This document shows, in pieces, positions 47,191 to 57,060 of a DNA stretch of 64,000 bases. The position numbers and the translations under genes are program-made. Position 1 is the first letter of the stretch. Each line of letters begins with the position of its first letter. Origin of the DNA: Bettongia penicillata ogilbyi (Eukaryota > Chordata > Mammalia > Diprotodontia > Potoroidae); contig JAJHZJ010000401.1 of NCBI GenBank assembly GCA_023548195.1, positions 828,122 to 892,121 on the forward strand, written 5' to 3'. Under the pieces are notes generated by a model. The model did no database searches. It saw nothing but the letters and a program-made list of their open reading frames with translations, and had not been told where the DNA came from.

Positions 47191-47836
47191 CACAGTTATG
47201 ATTACTATCTGTGTCTTTCTCTCCATCCAATTTCCCCCACTGTTTGTGCTTTTATTTCTCCCTTCTCCCTTCCCCTCCTCAAAAGAGTTTTACTTTTGAA
47301 AACACTGCCTCCCTCAATCTTCCCTCCCTTCTATCAGTCCCCTCTTCCCTTTTATTTTCCTTTTCCCTAACTACTTCCCTCCCTTTTAACCACTCCCTCC
47401 ATTTTCTTTCCCCTTCCCCCTCCTACTGCCTGTGGGGAAAGTTAGATTTCTATACTTAACTGTGTATGTTATTCCCTCCTTGAACCAAATTCAATAAAAA
47501 TAAGGCTCAGACAATGCTCATCTCATTTCCTTCTTTCCCTCAACTATAATATGTTTGTACTGCTTCATGTGAGGTAATTTATCTTTTTCTGCCTCCTCCT
47601 TTCCTCTTCTTCCATTATAGTCTCTTAATACCCTTTAATTACATTTTTTTTATAATCACATCCGTTAATTCATACTCACTCCCTCTATGTACATTCCTTT
47701 TAAATGTCATAATAAATAGACGTATACATATTTTAGATTCTCAAGATTAACAAGTATCATCTCCCTGTATAGGGATGTAAAGAGTTTGCCCATATTGAAT
47801 CACAAGTATTTTTCTCTTTTTTTCTATTTACCTTTT

Positions 47837-48640
47837 TATTCCTCTCTTGAGTCTTGTATTTGAAGGTCAAATTTTCTATTGAGCTCTGGCCTTTTGGTGA
47901 GGAAGGTCTGGAAATCCCTTATTTCATTGAATGTCCATCTTCTTGCCTAAAAGTTTATGTTCAGCTTTGCTGGGTAATTGGTCCTTGGTTGTAGTCCAAG
48001 CTCCTTTACCTTATGGAATATCATATTCCAATCCCTCTGATCCTTTACTGTAGAAGCTACAAGGTCCTGTGTCATTCTGACTGTAGTTTCTCAATATTTG
48101 CATTTCTTTTTTCTGGCTGCTTACAGTATCATCTCCTTAACCCGATAGTTCTGGAATTTGGCAATAGTATTCCTTGGTGTTTTCAATTTAGGATCTCTTT
48201 CAGGAAGTAATCAGGGGATTCTTTTGATGACATTTTACCCTTTAAATCTAGGACCTCAGGGAAGTTTTCCTTGATGATTTCTTGAAAGATAGTGTCCAGG
48301 TTCTTTTTTCCATCATGGCTTTCCACTAGACCAATAATTCTTAAATTTTCTCTCCTAGATCTATTTTCTAGGTCAATTGTTTTTCTAATGAGATATTTTA
48401 TATTTTCTTCTATTTTTTCTTTCTTTAGATTTTGTTTGACTGATTCTTGATGCCTCATAGAGTCATTAGCTTCTATTTGTGCAATTCTAATTTTTAACAA
48501 AGTGTATTCTTCAATTAGCTTTTGTATCTCCTTTTCCTTTTGTCCAATTTTTCCTTTTAAGGAGTTATTTTCTCCAGTTAGGTTTTGTACCTGCTTATTT
48601 GGTCGGTCAGTTTTACTTTTTAAGGAGCTGTTCTATTCAA
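47837..48640 (-). pseudogene. L1-4 ORF1 (broken, N-terminus missing)
   Basis: Coiled-coil remnants, then an intact 105-codon run (48,500-48,183) with NRSRRENLRIIGLVESHDGK and a QEIIKENFPEVL helix of the RRM. The C-terminal domain follows in broken frames. The N-terminal part is deleted: sequence just after the second start motif joins mid-coiled-coil. Confidence 0.8.
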
Positions 48641-49104
48641 TGAATTCTTCTTCATTCCTCCATCTTGGCTCCAGGAAGTTTAAGTAGGTGACTTTCAAAC
48701 ATTTAGTCTGTGGGTGGATCACCCCAGGAATGGTTGCTACTGTTACTGGGGGCCTGTGCTTCTCCCTCACTCAGTTCTGCTGAACTCCTGCCCTGTACTG
48801 AAAGATTTGGCAGTCAGCGCTGCAACTTCTGAGTCAGCCCACCCCTGGGCCATTCCTGCTCTGCTACGGCTGTGGTCAAGTCTGCAGCGGTGCAGCCTGT
48901 GCACTCTGCGCTCCCCTACCCCCGTGTAATAGATGCTTCCCATCGACCTTCCAGGCTGTCCTGAGCTAGAATTCTGCCGTAGTCTGTCTCCTGGTGGATT
49001 CTGCCAATCTAAAATATGTTCAGATTCACTTTTTGGAGGTATCTGAAGAAGTTTCTGGAAGAGCTCAGTGAGTCTCTGCTTTCCCTCCTCCATCTTGGCT
49101 CTGT
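48641..49104 (-). promoter_or_regulatory. L1-4 5' UTR with two start-like motifs
   Basis: Start motif (minus strand) gagccaagatggagg at 49,087-49,101 and a second ggagccaagatggagg at 48,657-48,672, about 430 bp apart. L1-1 has the same pair at 412 bp, and the sequence leading into the second motif is shared (tcacctacttaaact and ccacctacttgaact). Confidence 0.6.
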
Positions 49105-49112
49105 CCCCCTCC

Positions 49113-49262
49113 CTCATTTTTCTGAAGGAAACTAAGAGTTGGGGAAATTAATTGACTTGCCCAAGGTCACACAACTAGTGACTATCGTCAGGACCAGGTT
49201 TTGAACCCAATTAACTCAGGTTCCGAATCCTTTGCTCTTTTCACTGTATCATGCTGCCTCTT
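49113..49262 (-). repeat. MIR-like SINE
   Basis: 'gacttgcccaaggtcacaca', 'accaggttttgaacccaatt' and 'ttttcactgtatcatgctgc' in plus-strand text are the reverse complement of a MIR-type body and head. Confidence 0.65.
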
Positions 49263-50324
49263 ACAGGATCACTAAACAAAATTATCACTGTTGCATCTTT
49301 CAGTGCATTTGGTAGAAATCCCACATGTAGAATTTTAAACATTAAATCTTGTAGGATTTATAAAAAAAATTATTAGAGTCACTCTGTGGAGGCCTTTAAA
49401 GTAGTATTTTCTGCTAAATCAACATGCTTTCTTATAATACACAAAGAACAGTGAAATCTTGTATTCTGTACACCTTTCAGTCAGTTATTTGACTAAAGAT
49501 GTGGTCTGCTATTATTACTTGAAAAATCTGCCTGTTCCATTATTATACCTTTATGCCTTCAATATCTATTTAAAATAGTCTTATAATAATTGTGTAGATA
49601 AGACATTTGGATCAATGGTTATTGATATCTTTCTTTGATACTACTAAAAGATATATGTGAGTATCTTATCTGTATTAGTGGAAGGAGTGTTCATACTGAG
49701 AATTTACTACACCAGTGAAATAATGTCTGGATCAAAAAAGAAATGTCCATTATTTTCTGCAAGTATTTGGTATCCTCCATGCTCTCAGGTATCTTGAGAA
49801 TTGACCCTTTACTGCTTGCAAAAGTGTGACTCCTCCAGATGTAGTTTGAGAGCAGACACTGTTTTTGTTTGTTTCTTTATGTGTTTAGGGTTTTTGTTTT
49901 TTTTCCCTTTCTTCGTATCCCCAGTGCTTAGCACTGTGACTTATGTATAGTAGATGCTTGATAAATTTTAATTAATTAACTGGCTAGCAAGGAGATCTTT
50001 TGTTGACTGGCAAAGTAGTAACTAGATTATTTTGTATCTTCTCCTTGTGGCACTTGATTTCCATTGTTTAGACTGTCTTTGGAAATGGTAATCATCTACA
50101 TCAATATCTGTTTTAACTTGGAGGTTTTTTTTTTAACCCATATCTTGTCCTTTTGGTCAAAATGTTTATTTTTTAAAAAAATTTATAGATGCCTTTAGCT
50201 TTTATATCAACAAAAACGAAAAACAGTTCAGCAAAATCAATCAAATAGCTAATTTTTTTTTTCTAGTTTTGCTGTCTACATTTTAAAAAGGTTTTATTGA
50301 TGGTTTTTGTTTTTATGTCATGGG
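49263..50324. other. Non-coding DNA with L2-like remnant
   Basis: 49,905-49,985 reads 'tcttcgtatccccagtgctt', 'agcactgtgacttatgtata' and 'gtagatgcttgataaatttt', an L2-type LINE 3' end on the plus strand. The rest was not recognised. Confidence 0.55.
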
Positions 50325-50414
50325 AAAGAGAAGAGGGAGAGAGAGAAGAGAGAGAAAAGAAGGGGAGAAAGAGGAAGAGAAGAGAGAGGGGAGAAAAAAG
50401 AGGGAGAGAGAAGA
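50325..50414. repeat. Purine-rich (GAGA)n low-complexity tract
   Basis: Imperfect ga/gaaa/gggaga units. Confidence 0.9.
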
Positions 50415-50439
50415 ATGATTTATTAAACACACCTAACTA

Positions 50440-50878
50440 TGTTCTAGGGTGGCACTGGGCTAAGTGCTAGGGATACCAAGACAAATAAGCAAGACTGTGC
50501 CTGCCTACAAGAAACTTGCATTCTGTTGGGAGAAGACATATAAACGAGAACTGAAAATTTGGGGGAGTAGACTGCGCAACATAGGATGGAGATCTCTGAA
50601 AGGTAGCAAGAACCTCCTGGTTTGGGGAAAGATTAAGGCAAAAACTTGCCTATATGCAGAGCCAGAAGCACTTGGTTTCCAAGGGAAGAGAAGTGAGACA
50701 GCTATGGTTTCTCTCCTTATTCCTGTCTACTACAGTTTCTTTAGCTATTGTTTACAGGCTCCTCACATCTTATACATCAATCAAGTATTTATTGAGTGCC
50801 TATTGTTATACTACTAGGCATTGGGAACATAAGTGCAAATAATGAAATAATCACTACTCTCAAGAAACTTACATTCCA
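50440..50878 (+). repeat. Unnamed marsupial interspersed repeat, two heads
   Basis: The head phrase occurs at 50,440-50,560 ('gcactgggctaagtgctagg', 'tgcctacaagaaacttgcat') and again at 50,785-50,878 ('tatttattgagtgcctattg', 'tctcaagaaacttacattcc'). Copy C inserted in the second. The repeat seems to continue at 53,629. I recognise the pattern as recurrent in marsupial genomes but cannot name it. Confidence 0.5.
50862..50878. repeat. Target-site duplication of copy C, left
   Basis: 'aagaaacttacattcca' is repeated without mismatch at 53,612-53,628. Confidence 0.95.
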
Positions 50879-51553
50879 GGGGGGAGGAGCCAAGATGGCA
50901 GAGTAGAAAGACTCACGTATGCTAGCTCCGAATCCGCAGCCCATAAATTTCCTGTAAAAAGAACTCCCCACAAATTCTGGATCACTGCAAAGCGCACAGA
51001 AACACAGTGGAAGAGATTTCCATTCCAGAGAGCCCTGGAAAGCCGTCCCCAGGGGTCCGTCGTGCCCCGGAAAGCGGAGCCCATCCCTGCGCTGCCCTGG
51101 CCGTGCGGCCCCGAGAGGAGCAGATCCGAGCAGGCTTTGGGGACGGAATCTCTGGCGGCCACGAAGGTCCCTCCACCCACAAACGCTACAGGTCAGTGAG
51201 AGAGACGTCTGGGCTGGCCGAGAGGGGAGCGGGGTGTCTCTGTGACTCGGGCCCCCTCGGGAGGCAGCGGCGGAGGGAGCAGCAGAGGCAGCAGTGGCTG
51301 GGACTCCCCGAGCAGGCAGGAGCTCCATTATCAAAGGTCTCTGCATAAACCGCCTGAGGGAGTTGAGCCTAGGAGAAGGCCCTGCCCCCACCCCAGCACC
51401 AGAACTTAAGCTCACATTGAATAGCAGCCACTCCCGCCACGGATAGCCCTGAGACTGGGAAGCAGCATTTGAATCTCAGACCCCAAGCACTAGCTGGGCA
51501 GATCTAGGCAGGGGTGGAGAGGAATCTCAGAAGTCAAGTAACTGCCTGGGAAA
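50879..51553 (+). promoter_or_regulatory. Copy C 5' UTR, CpG-rich
   Basis: The most CpG-dense stretch in the window (about 50,990-51,350), against a CpG-poor background. It starts with the CCAAGATGGC motif at 50,889-50,898. Little CpG loss suggests either recent insertion or lack of germline methylation. Confidence 0.6.
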
Positions 51554-52662
51554 ATGCCCAGAAAAAGGAAGCAAAATAAGACCATAGAGAGCTACTTTAT
51601 TGGGGAAGAGATGTTCCTTCCTCCTTTCATTTCTGATGACGAAGTACAATGCTTGCCATCAGGGAAAGACGTGGAGATCGGGGCCTCTCCATCCCAGACA
51701 TCCGAGGTGGATGTCCGGGCTCAGGCCCCATGGAAGAACTCAAAAAGGATTTTGAAAATCAAATTAGGACAGGTGGAGGAAAAACTGGGAAGAGAAATGA
51801 GAGAGATACAAGGAAAGCATGAAAAAACGGGTCAATACCTTGGTAAAGGAGACCCAAAAAAATGCTGAAGAAAATAACACCTTGAAAAATAGACTAACTC
51901 AATTGGCAAAAGAGATTCAAAAAGCCAATGAGGAGAAGAATGCTTTCAAAAGCAGAATTAGCCAAATGGAAAAAGAGGTTCAAAAGCTCACTGGAAAAAA
52001 TAGTTCTCTCAAGATTAGAATGGAACAGATGGAGTCTAATGTGACTTTCTGAGAAACCAAGAAATCATAAAACAAAACCAAAAGAATGAAAAAATGGAAG
52101 AGAATGTGAAATATCTCATTGGAAAAACAACTGACCTGGAAAATAGATCCAGGAGAGACAATTTAAAAATTATGGGACTACCTGAAAGCCATGATCAAAA
52201 AAAGAGCCTAGACATCATCTTCCGTGAAATTATCAAGGAAAACTGCCCTGACATTCTAGAACCAGAGGGCAAAATAAGTATTGAAGGAATCAATCAATCA
52301 CCGCCTGAAAGAGATCCAAAAAGGGAAACTCCTAGGAACATGGTGGCCAAATTCCAGAATTCCCAGGTCAAGGAGAAAATCTTGCAAGCAGCTAGAAAGA
52401 AACAATTCCAGTATTGTGGAAATACAATCAGGATAACACAAGATCTAGCAGCTTCTACATTAAGGGATTGAAGGGCATGGAATAGCATATTCCAGAAGTC
52501 AAAGGAACTAGGGCCTCAAACCAAGAATCACCTACCCAGCAAAACTGAGTATAATATTTCAGGGGAAAAAATGGTCTTTTCAATGAAACAGAGGACTTTC
52601 AAGCATTCTTGATGAAAAGACCAGAGCTGAAAACAAAATTTGACTTCCAAACACAAGACTGA
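51554..52662 (+). pseudogene. Copy C ORF1 (broken)
   Basis: Starts MPRKRKQNKTIESYFIGEEM. Small insertions at about 51,735, 51,773 and 51,830 and a 1-base loss near 52,040 shift the frame, and a stop follows STLRD at 52,469. Pieces 51,819-52,052 (coiled coil) and 52,094-52,471 (RRM and start of the C-terminal domain, NRSRRDNLKIMGLPESHDQK) remain open. The natural end KFDFQTQD lies at 52,660-52,662. Base identity to copy A is high by eye despite more indels. Confidence 0.88.
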
Positions 52663-52722
52663 AAAGAAGCATGAAAAGGTAAACAGCAAAGAGAAGTCAT
52701 AAGGGACTTACTAAAGTGGGAT

Positions 52723-52752
52723 TACACACACACACGCACACACACACACGCA
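52723..52752. repeat. (CA)n tract in 3' part of copy C
   Basis: CA units with two cg interruptions, at the same element position as the tracts in copies A and B. Confidence 0.9.
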
Positions 52753-53611
52753 AGACAGAGCACAAAGTGAATTGATGGGATCATATCTTAAAAAAATGAA
52801 GTTAAGCAGTGAGAGAGAAACGTATTGGGAGGAGAGAGGGAGAAATGGAATGGGGCAAATTATCTCTTATAGAAGCGGCAGGTAGGAGACTTTTTAGTGG
52901 AGGGAAGAGAAAGGGAGGTGAGAGAAAAACATGAAGTTTACTCTCATCACATTCAACTAAAGGAAGGAATAAAATGCACACTCATTTTGGTATGAAAACC
53001 TATCTTACAATACAGGAAAGCTGGGGGAGAAGGAGATAAGCAGGGTGGGGGGGGGTGATGGAAGGGAGGGCAATGGGAGGAGGGGAGCAATTTGAAGTCA
53101 ACACTCTTGGGGAGGGACAGGATCAAAAGACAGAATAGAAACAATGGGGGGGCAGAATAGGATGGAGGGAAATACAGTTAGTCTTATACAACACGACTAT
53201 TATCGAAGTCATTTGCAAAACTACACAGATATGGCCTATATTGAATTGCCTGCCTTCCCAAAGGGAATGGGTGGGGGAGGGAGGGGATGGGGAGAATTTG
53301 GAACTCAAAGTTTTAGGAACAACTGTTTAGTATTGTTCTTTCTACTAGGAAATAAGAAATACAGTTAATGGGGAATAGAAAGTCATCTGGCCCTACAAGA
53401 CAAAAGAGAAGATGGGGACAAGAGAAGGGAGGGATGATAGAAGAGAGGGCAGATTGATGATAGGGAAAATTAGATTGCTTGGTGTATTGGGGTGGGGGAA
53501 GGGGAGAAAAGGGGAGAAAATTTGGAACCCAAAATTTTGTGAAAATGAATGCAAAAAGTTAAATTAATAAAAATAAAAATACAAGTAGAAATTTCTAAGA
53601 TTAAAAAAAAA

Positions 53612-53628
53612 AAGAAACTTACATTCCA
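53612..53628. repeat. Target-site duplication of copy C, right
   Basis: Exact partner of 50,862-50,878. The unnamed host repeat resumes after it. Confidence 0.95.
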
Positions 53629-54145
53629 ACCAGGGAAACAAGTATATATGAAAATATGCAAACCAGAAATAGAAAGTGAATGAATACTATATACATACAT
53701 ATATGTATGTACTTATCTACACACATATGTAGAAAGGGCGTTGAATACAAGGTAGTTTGGGAAGGAGGGCACTATGAGTATCAGAAAAAGTTTCATACAC
53801 AAGGTAATACTGCATCTTAGAGACAGAGGGTATCTATGAGGAAGAGATATGAAAGGAGTGCATCCCAGGGATGGAAAATGGCCAGTACAAAAGCATGAAG
53901 GTGTGAGGTAGAGTGTCATGTAAAAAGGCCACTTTTGCTGGATTGCAAAGGGCAGGTAGGGGAATTGATAATCACAGAAGGAGGAAAAATAATTTGGGGC
54001 CAGGTTGTTAGGATGTTAAAAGCTAAACCAAGAAGTTTATATTTTTATCCTAGGAGCAATTAGGAAAGCACTGGCATTGGTTGAATAAAGCAGTCATGTG
54101 GTGATATCTGTGCCTAAGGAAAACCTTTTGGCATTGGTATGTGGT

Positions 54146-54190
54146 TGGTGGTTGTTGTCCTTTGTCTTCGAAGAGGACCAAAATGACATG
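54146..54190 (-). repeat. RTE LINE 3'-end fragment
   Basis: 'gttgttgtcctttgtcttcg' then 'aagaggaccaaaatgacat' matches the plus-strand text at the 3' edge of the RTE element at 63,037 ('gttgttcatccctcatactc' then 'aaagaggaccaaagtgaca'). Confidence 0.6.
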
Positions 54191-54230
54191 GAGGAGGAAA
54201 AGAAAAGGCAGGAAGGTCAAGTATGTTGTT

Positions 54231-54244
54231 GTAATAATCTAGGC
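54231..54244. repeat. Target-site duplication of L1-5, left
   Basis: 'gtaataatctaggc' against 'gtaataacctaggt' at 55,823-55,836, 12 of 14 with two transitions. Confidence 0.65.
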
Positions 54245-55822
54245 AATAATACTGATCAGACTACCAAAGGATTACTTTATTGAGCTACAAAAATAATAAT
54301 GAAATTCATGTGGAAGAACAAAAAGTCAACAATCTAAAAGAAGTAATTTTTAAAAAAAGTGGAAAGGAAGGGGGGTTCTGGAAGTATCAGATCTAAAACT
54401 GTATCATAAAGCAGTAATCATCAAAATGATTGGTACTGATTAAAAAGGTTGATCATAGAACACAACATATAAAAGCTAACAAACCTCATACTTTAGTGCT
54501 TGACAAAGCCAAAGAATTGGGATAAGGACTCAATCTTTGACAAAACCTACTGGAAAAAAACTGGAATTCAGTTTCTCAGGACTTAGGTTTAGAAGAACAA
54601 TTCACACTGTATGGCAAGATAAGCTCCAAATAGATACATGGCTTAGATATAAAAGGTCACAATATAAATTAAAGGAGCATAAAGAATTGCCTTTCAGATC
54701 TGTGGATGGGGGAATGAGCAATGGGGAGAGGATCACACAAGATAAAGTGGACAGTTGTGATTACAAATTAAAAAGATTTTTACAAACAAAACTAATGGTG
54801 TTATAATGAGAAGGGAAACAGATTACTAGGGAAAAATCTTTTCAGCATGTTTCTCTGAAGAAGGTTTCATTTCCAAGATATTTAAAGGAAGTGATTCAAA
54901 CTTATAAGAATAAGAGCCATTGCTCAATTGATTAAATAGTCAAAGAATATGAACAGGCAGTTCTCAAGGGAAGAAATCCAAACTAACAACTGCCATCTGA
55001 AAAAAATGCTCAAAATCACTAGTAATTAGAGAAATACAAATTAAAGCAACTCTGAGGTTGTACCCCACACCCATCAGATTGACAAAGGTGACAAAAAAAG
55101 AAAATGACAAATGTTGGAGGGGCTGTGGAAAACAGGCACATTATTATTGGTGAATCTGTAAACTGACCTAGTTATTCTGGAAAGCAATATGGAACTATGC
55201 CCCCAAAGACACTAAATGATGAATGCTTTTTGACCTAGTATATACTATAATAGTACAGTGCCTGGCACATAGTGGGCTTAATCATAATAAATGTTTGTTC
55301 CCTTTCTCCCTATTTACCCCAAAAAAGAGGAAAATAACTCACATGTAAAAAATATAGTAGCTTTTTTTTTTTTGTGGTAGCAAAGAACTGGAAACCAAGA
55401 TAGTTTCCATCATTTGGGAAATGTCTAAACAAATTATAGTATGTTGTTGTAACAGAGTCCCACTGGAATGTAAAAAATGATGAAATGGATAGTTTCTGAG
55501 AAACTTAGGTCGACTTGTATGAACCGATGCAGAGTAAAAATGAACAAAACCAGGAAAATATTTTATACTATAACAACAATGCTACTAAAACAAATAGCTA
55601 TGGTTCCAGAGGACTAATGATGAAAAATGCTGCCTACTTTCTGACAGAGAGGTGATGGACTAAGTGTGCAGAATGAGACACATTTTTGGACATACATGAT
55701 GTAGCCATTTGTTTTACTTGACTATATGCACATTTATTGGGAGTTTTTTTAAAGTGAGGGTAAGAAAATAGAGGAAATAAATATTTAATTGAAAAAATGA
55801 AATATAGTTAAAAAAACCACAC
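54245..55822 (+). mobile_element. L1-5, 5'-truncated old L1
   Basis: Begins in ORF2 after the reverse transcriptase core ('atgaaattcatgtggaagaa' = MKFMWKN-like) and runs through the ORF2 C-terminus (WxKTGIQFLRT, RxTIHTVWQDKL-type readings) to a 3' end with poly(A) at 55,810. An L2/MIR 3'-end scrap ('agtgcctggcacatagtggg') sits inside it at 55,253-55,310. Heavily mutated, so older than the L1s above. Confidence 0.75.
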
Positions 55823-55836
55823 GTAATAACCTAGGT
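55823..55836. repeat. Target-site duplication of L1-5, right
   Basis: See 54,231-54,244. The interrupted repeat resumes with 'tctcaggtgatgagggcctt'. Confidence 0.65.
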
Positions 55837-55859
55837 CTCAGGTGATGAGGGCCTTAACT

Positions 55860-56090
55860 TCTATAGGAAGCTTTTCCCAACTCCTCTTAATATTAATGCC
55901 TTCCCTCTGTTATTTCCTGTTTATTCTGTATACAACTTGTTTATATGTATTTGTTTACATGTTGTCTTCCCTATTAGATTGTGAGCTCCTTTAGTTCAGG
56001 CTTGTCTTCTGCCTCTTTTTGTGACCCTAATGCTTACAGTGCCCAGCACATAGTAGGTGCTTAATACATATTTGATTGATTATTAATTGA
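55860..56090 (+). repeat. L2 LINE 3' end
   Basis: 'ttagattgtgagctccttta', 'tgaccctaatgcttacagtg', 'cccagcacatagtaggtgct' and 'taatacatatttgattgatt' make up a well-preserved L2-type 3' terminus. Confidence 0.7.
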
Positions 56091-57060
56091 TTAATTATAT
56101 GAGTGGAGTGACATCATCAGAAGAAAAAGATACTGTGAAAGTAGAAATGTCTAAGTTTGGCACCTGATTGGGTTTGTGGAGTGAGAAAAGGTAAAAAGTT
56201 AAGGATAGTATCTTGTTATAAATCTGGGAAACTAGAAGCACAGTAGTCCTTTCAGTAGAAGCAGGGATGTTTAATAGAGGAAAAGGTATGGGGGGAAAAG
56301 ATCATGAGTTCAGTTTTGAACATGTTGAATTAAAGATATTTCTAGAATATCTCATATTATGACCAAGAGGCAATTGGTGATGCAGAACTGAAACTCAGAG
56401 AAGAAAGTGTGGCTGAATATAAAGGTATCTGCCTAGTGATGATCGTTCAATCCATAGGAGCTGGTGATTTCACTGAGAGACAAGAGAGCATAGAAGGAGA
56501 AGAGAAGAAAGGAGGTCAAGGGCAGACTCTTGAGGAACACCCACAGTTAGAAAGTGTGATATGGATAATGATCCAGCAAAGGTGGCTGAGGAGTGGTCAG
56601 ACAGATAGGAGGAGAACCAGGAGAGAGTAGTGCCACAAAAACCCAGAGAAGAAAGAGTGTCCAGGTGGATGGCATAGCCAACAGTGTCACATTCAGCTCA
56701 CTCAGTTCCCCCTTGTCATGACTTTTTTCAGTGTAAGAGAGCCAATAGCTCTGGGAGAGCTATGTAAGCCAATCCATGGGCTTATAACAGAGCTCAATTC
56801 TGTCTTCACCCTATGCCTCTAAAAGCTAAAAGCCTGCTTGCTCTGACTGGGTTAAGCAGTGCTCTGTGCTGCAGCAGAGCTCAGCCATCAAATAGAAATA
56901 GAGAGACTGGGTATAGGATGTCATCAGGGGTTAGCTCCACCAGGCCTGAATAAAAGGGGAATGGCATCTAGATGTGGTTACTTGTATCCCCCCAGAAGTC
57001 ACTGGGAGCATAGATCAAGGCTGATGAAAGGTAAATTCACCAGTGTGGGAAGAAGCTGAG
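56091..57060 (+). repeat. Unnamed marsupial interspersed repeat, distal part
   Basis: 'atcatgagttcagttttgaa', 'agaggcaattggtgatgcag', 'gaggaacacccacagttaga' and 'aggaggagaaccaggagaga' continue the repeat from 53,629-54,244. The last part (56,700-57,060) is unrecognised. The 73-codon frame at 56,409 is a by-product of this repeat and not a gene. Confidence 0.45.

Larger units (their letters stand above)
44154..49104 (-). mobile_element. L1-4, near full-length decayed L1
   Basis: Minus strand from 49,104: 5' UTR, ORF1 (about 48,640-47,837), purine-rich spacer, ORF2 (about 47,190 to 44,157). The 3' end is missing; it stops in the ORF2 C-terminal region (DYIKLKNFFTTKSTKN). A (GT)n tract lies inside ORF2. 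The element ends where the twin-primed fragment begins. Confidence 0.85.
50879..53611 (+). mobile_element. ORF1-only L1 copy C, full length
   Basis: Plus strand, 2.73 kb. A start block ggaggagccaagatggcaga, GC-rich 5' UTR (to 51,553), ORF1 (51,554-52,662), a CA tract (52,723-52,752), the purine-rich spacer, 3'-end motifs at 53,270-53,318 and 53,490-53,550, then a tail. No ORF2. A perfect 17-bp target-site duplication shows retrotransposition as this unit. After the usual AATAAA-rich end there are about 22 extra bases (53,580-53,601) before a clean poly(A), which looks like a short 3' transduction. Confidence 0.93.
53629..54244 (+). repeat. Unnamed marsupial interspersed repeat, middle part
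   Basis: Contains an ordered set of phrases such as 'catcccagggatggaaaatg', 'ggccaggttgttaggatgtt', 'ttatatttttatcctaggag' and 'gtcatgtggtgatatctgtg'. A small RTE-like 3' end is inserted at 54,146-54,190. L1-5 interrupts it at 54,244. Confidence 0.5.

Noticed and set aside
50789..51415. A 208-codon minus-strand open frame
   Set aside because: It is antisense to the GC-rich 5' UTR of copy C and crosses the element boundary at 50,879, so it cannot be an old gene.
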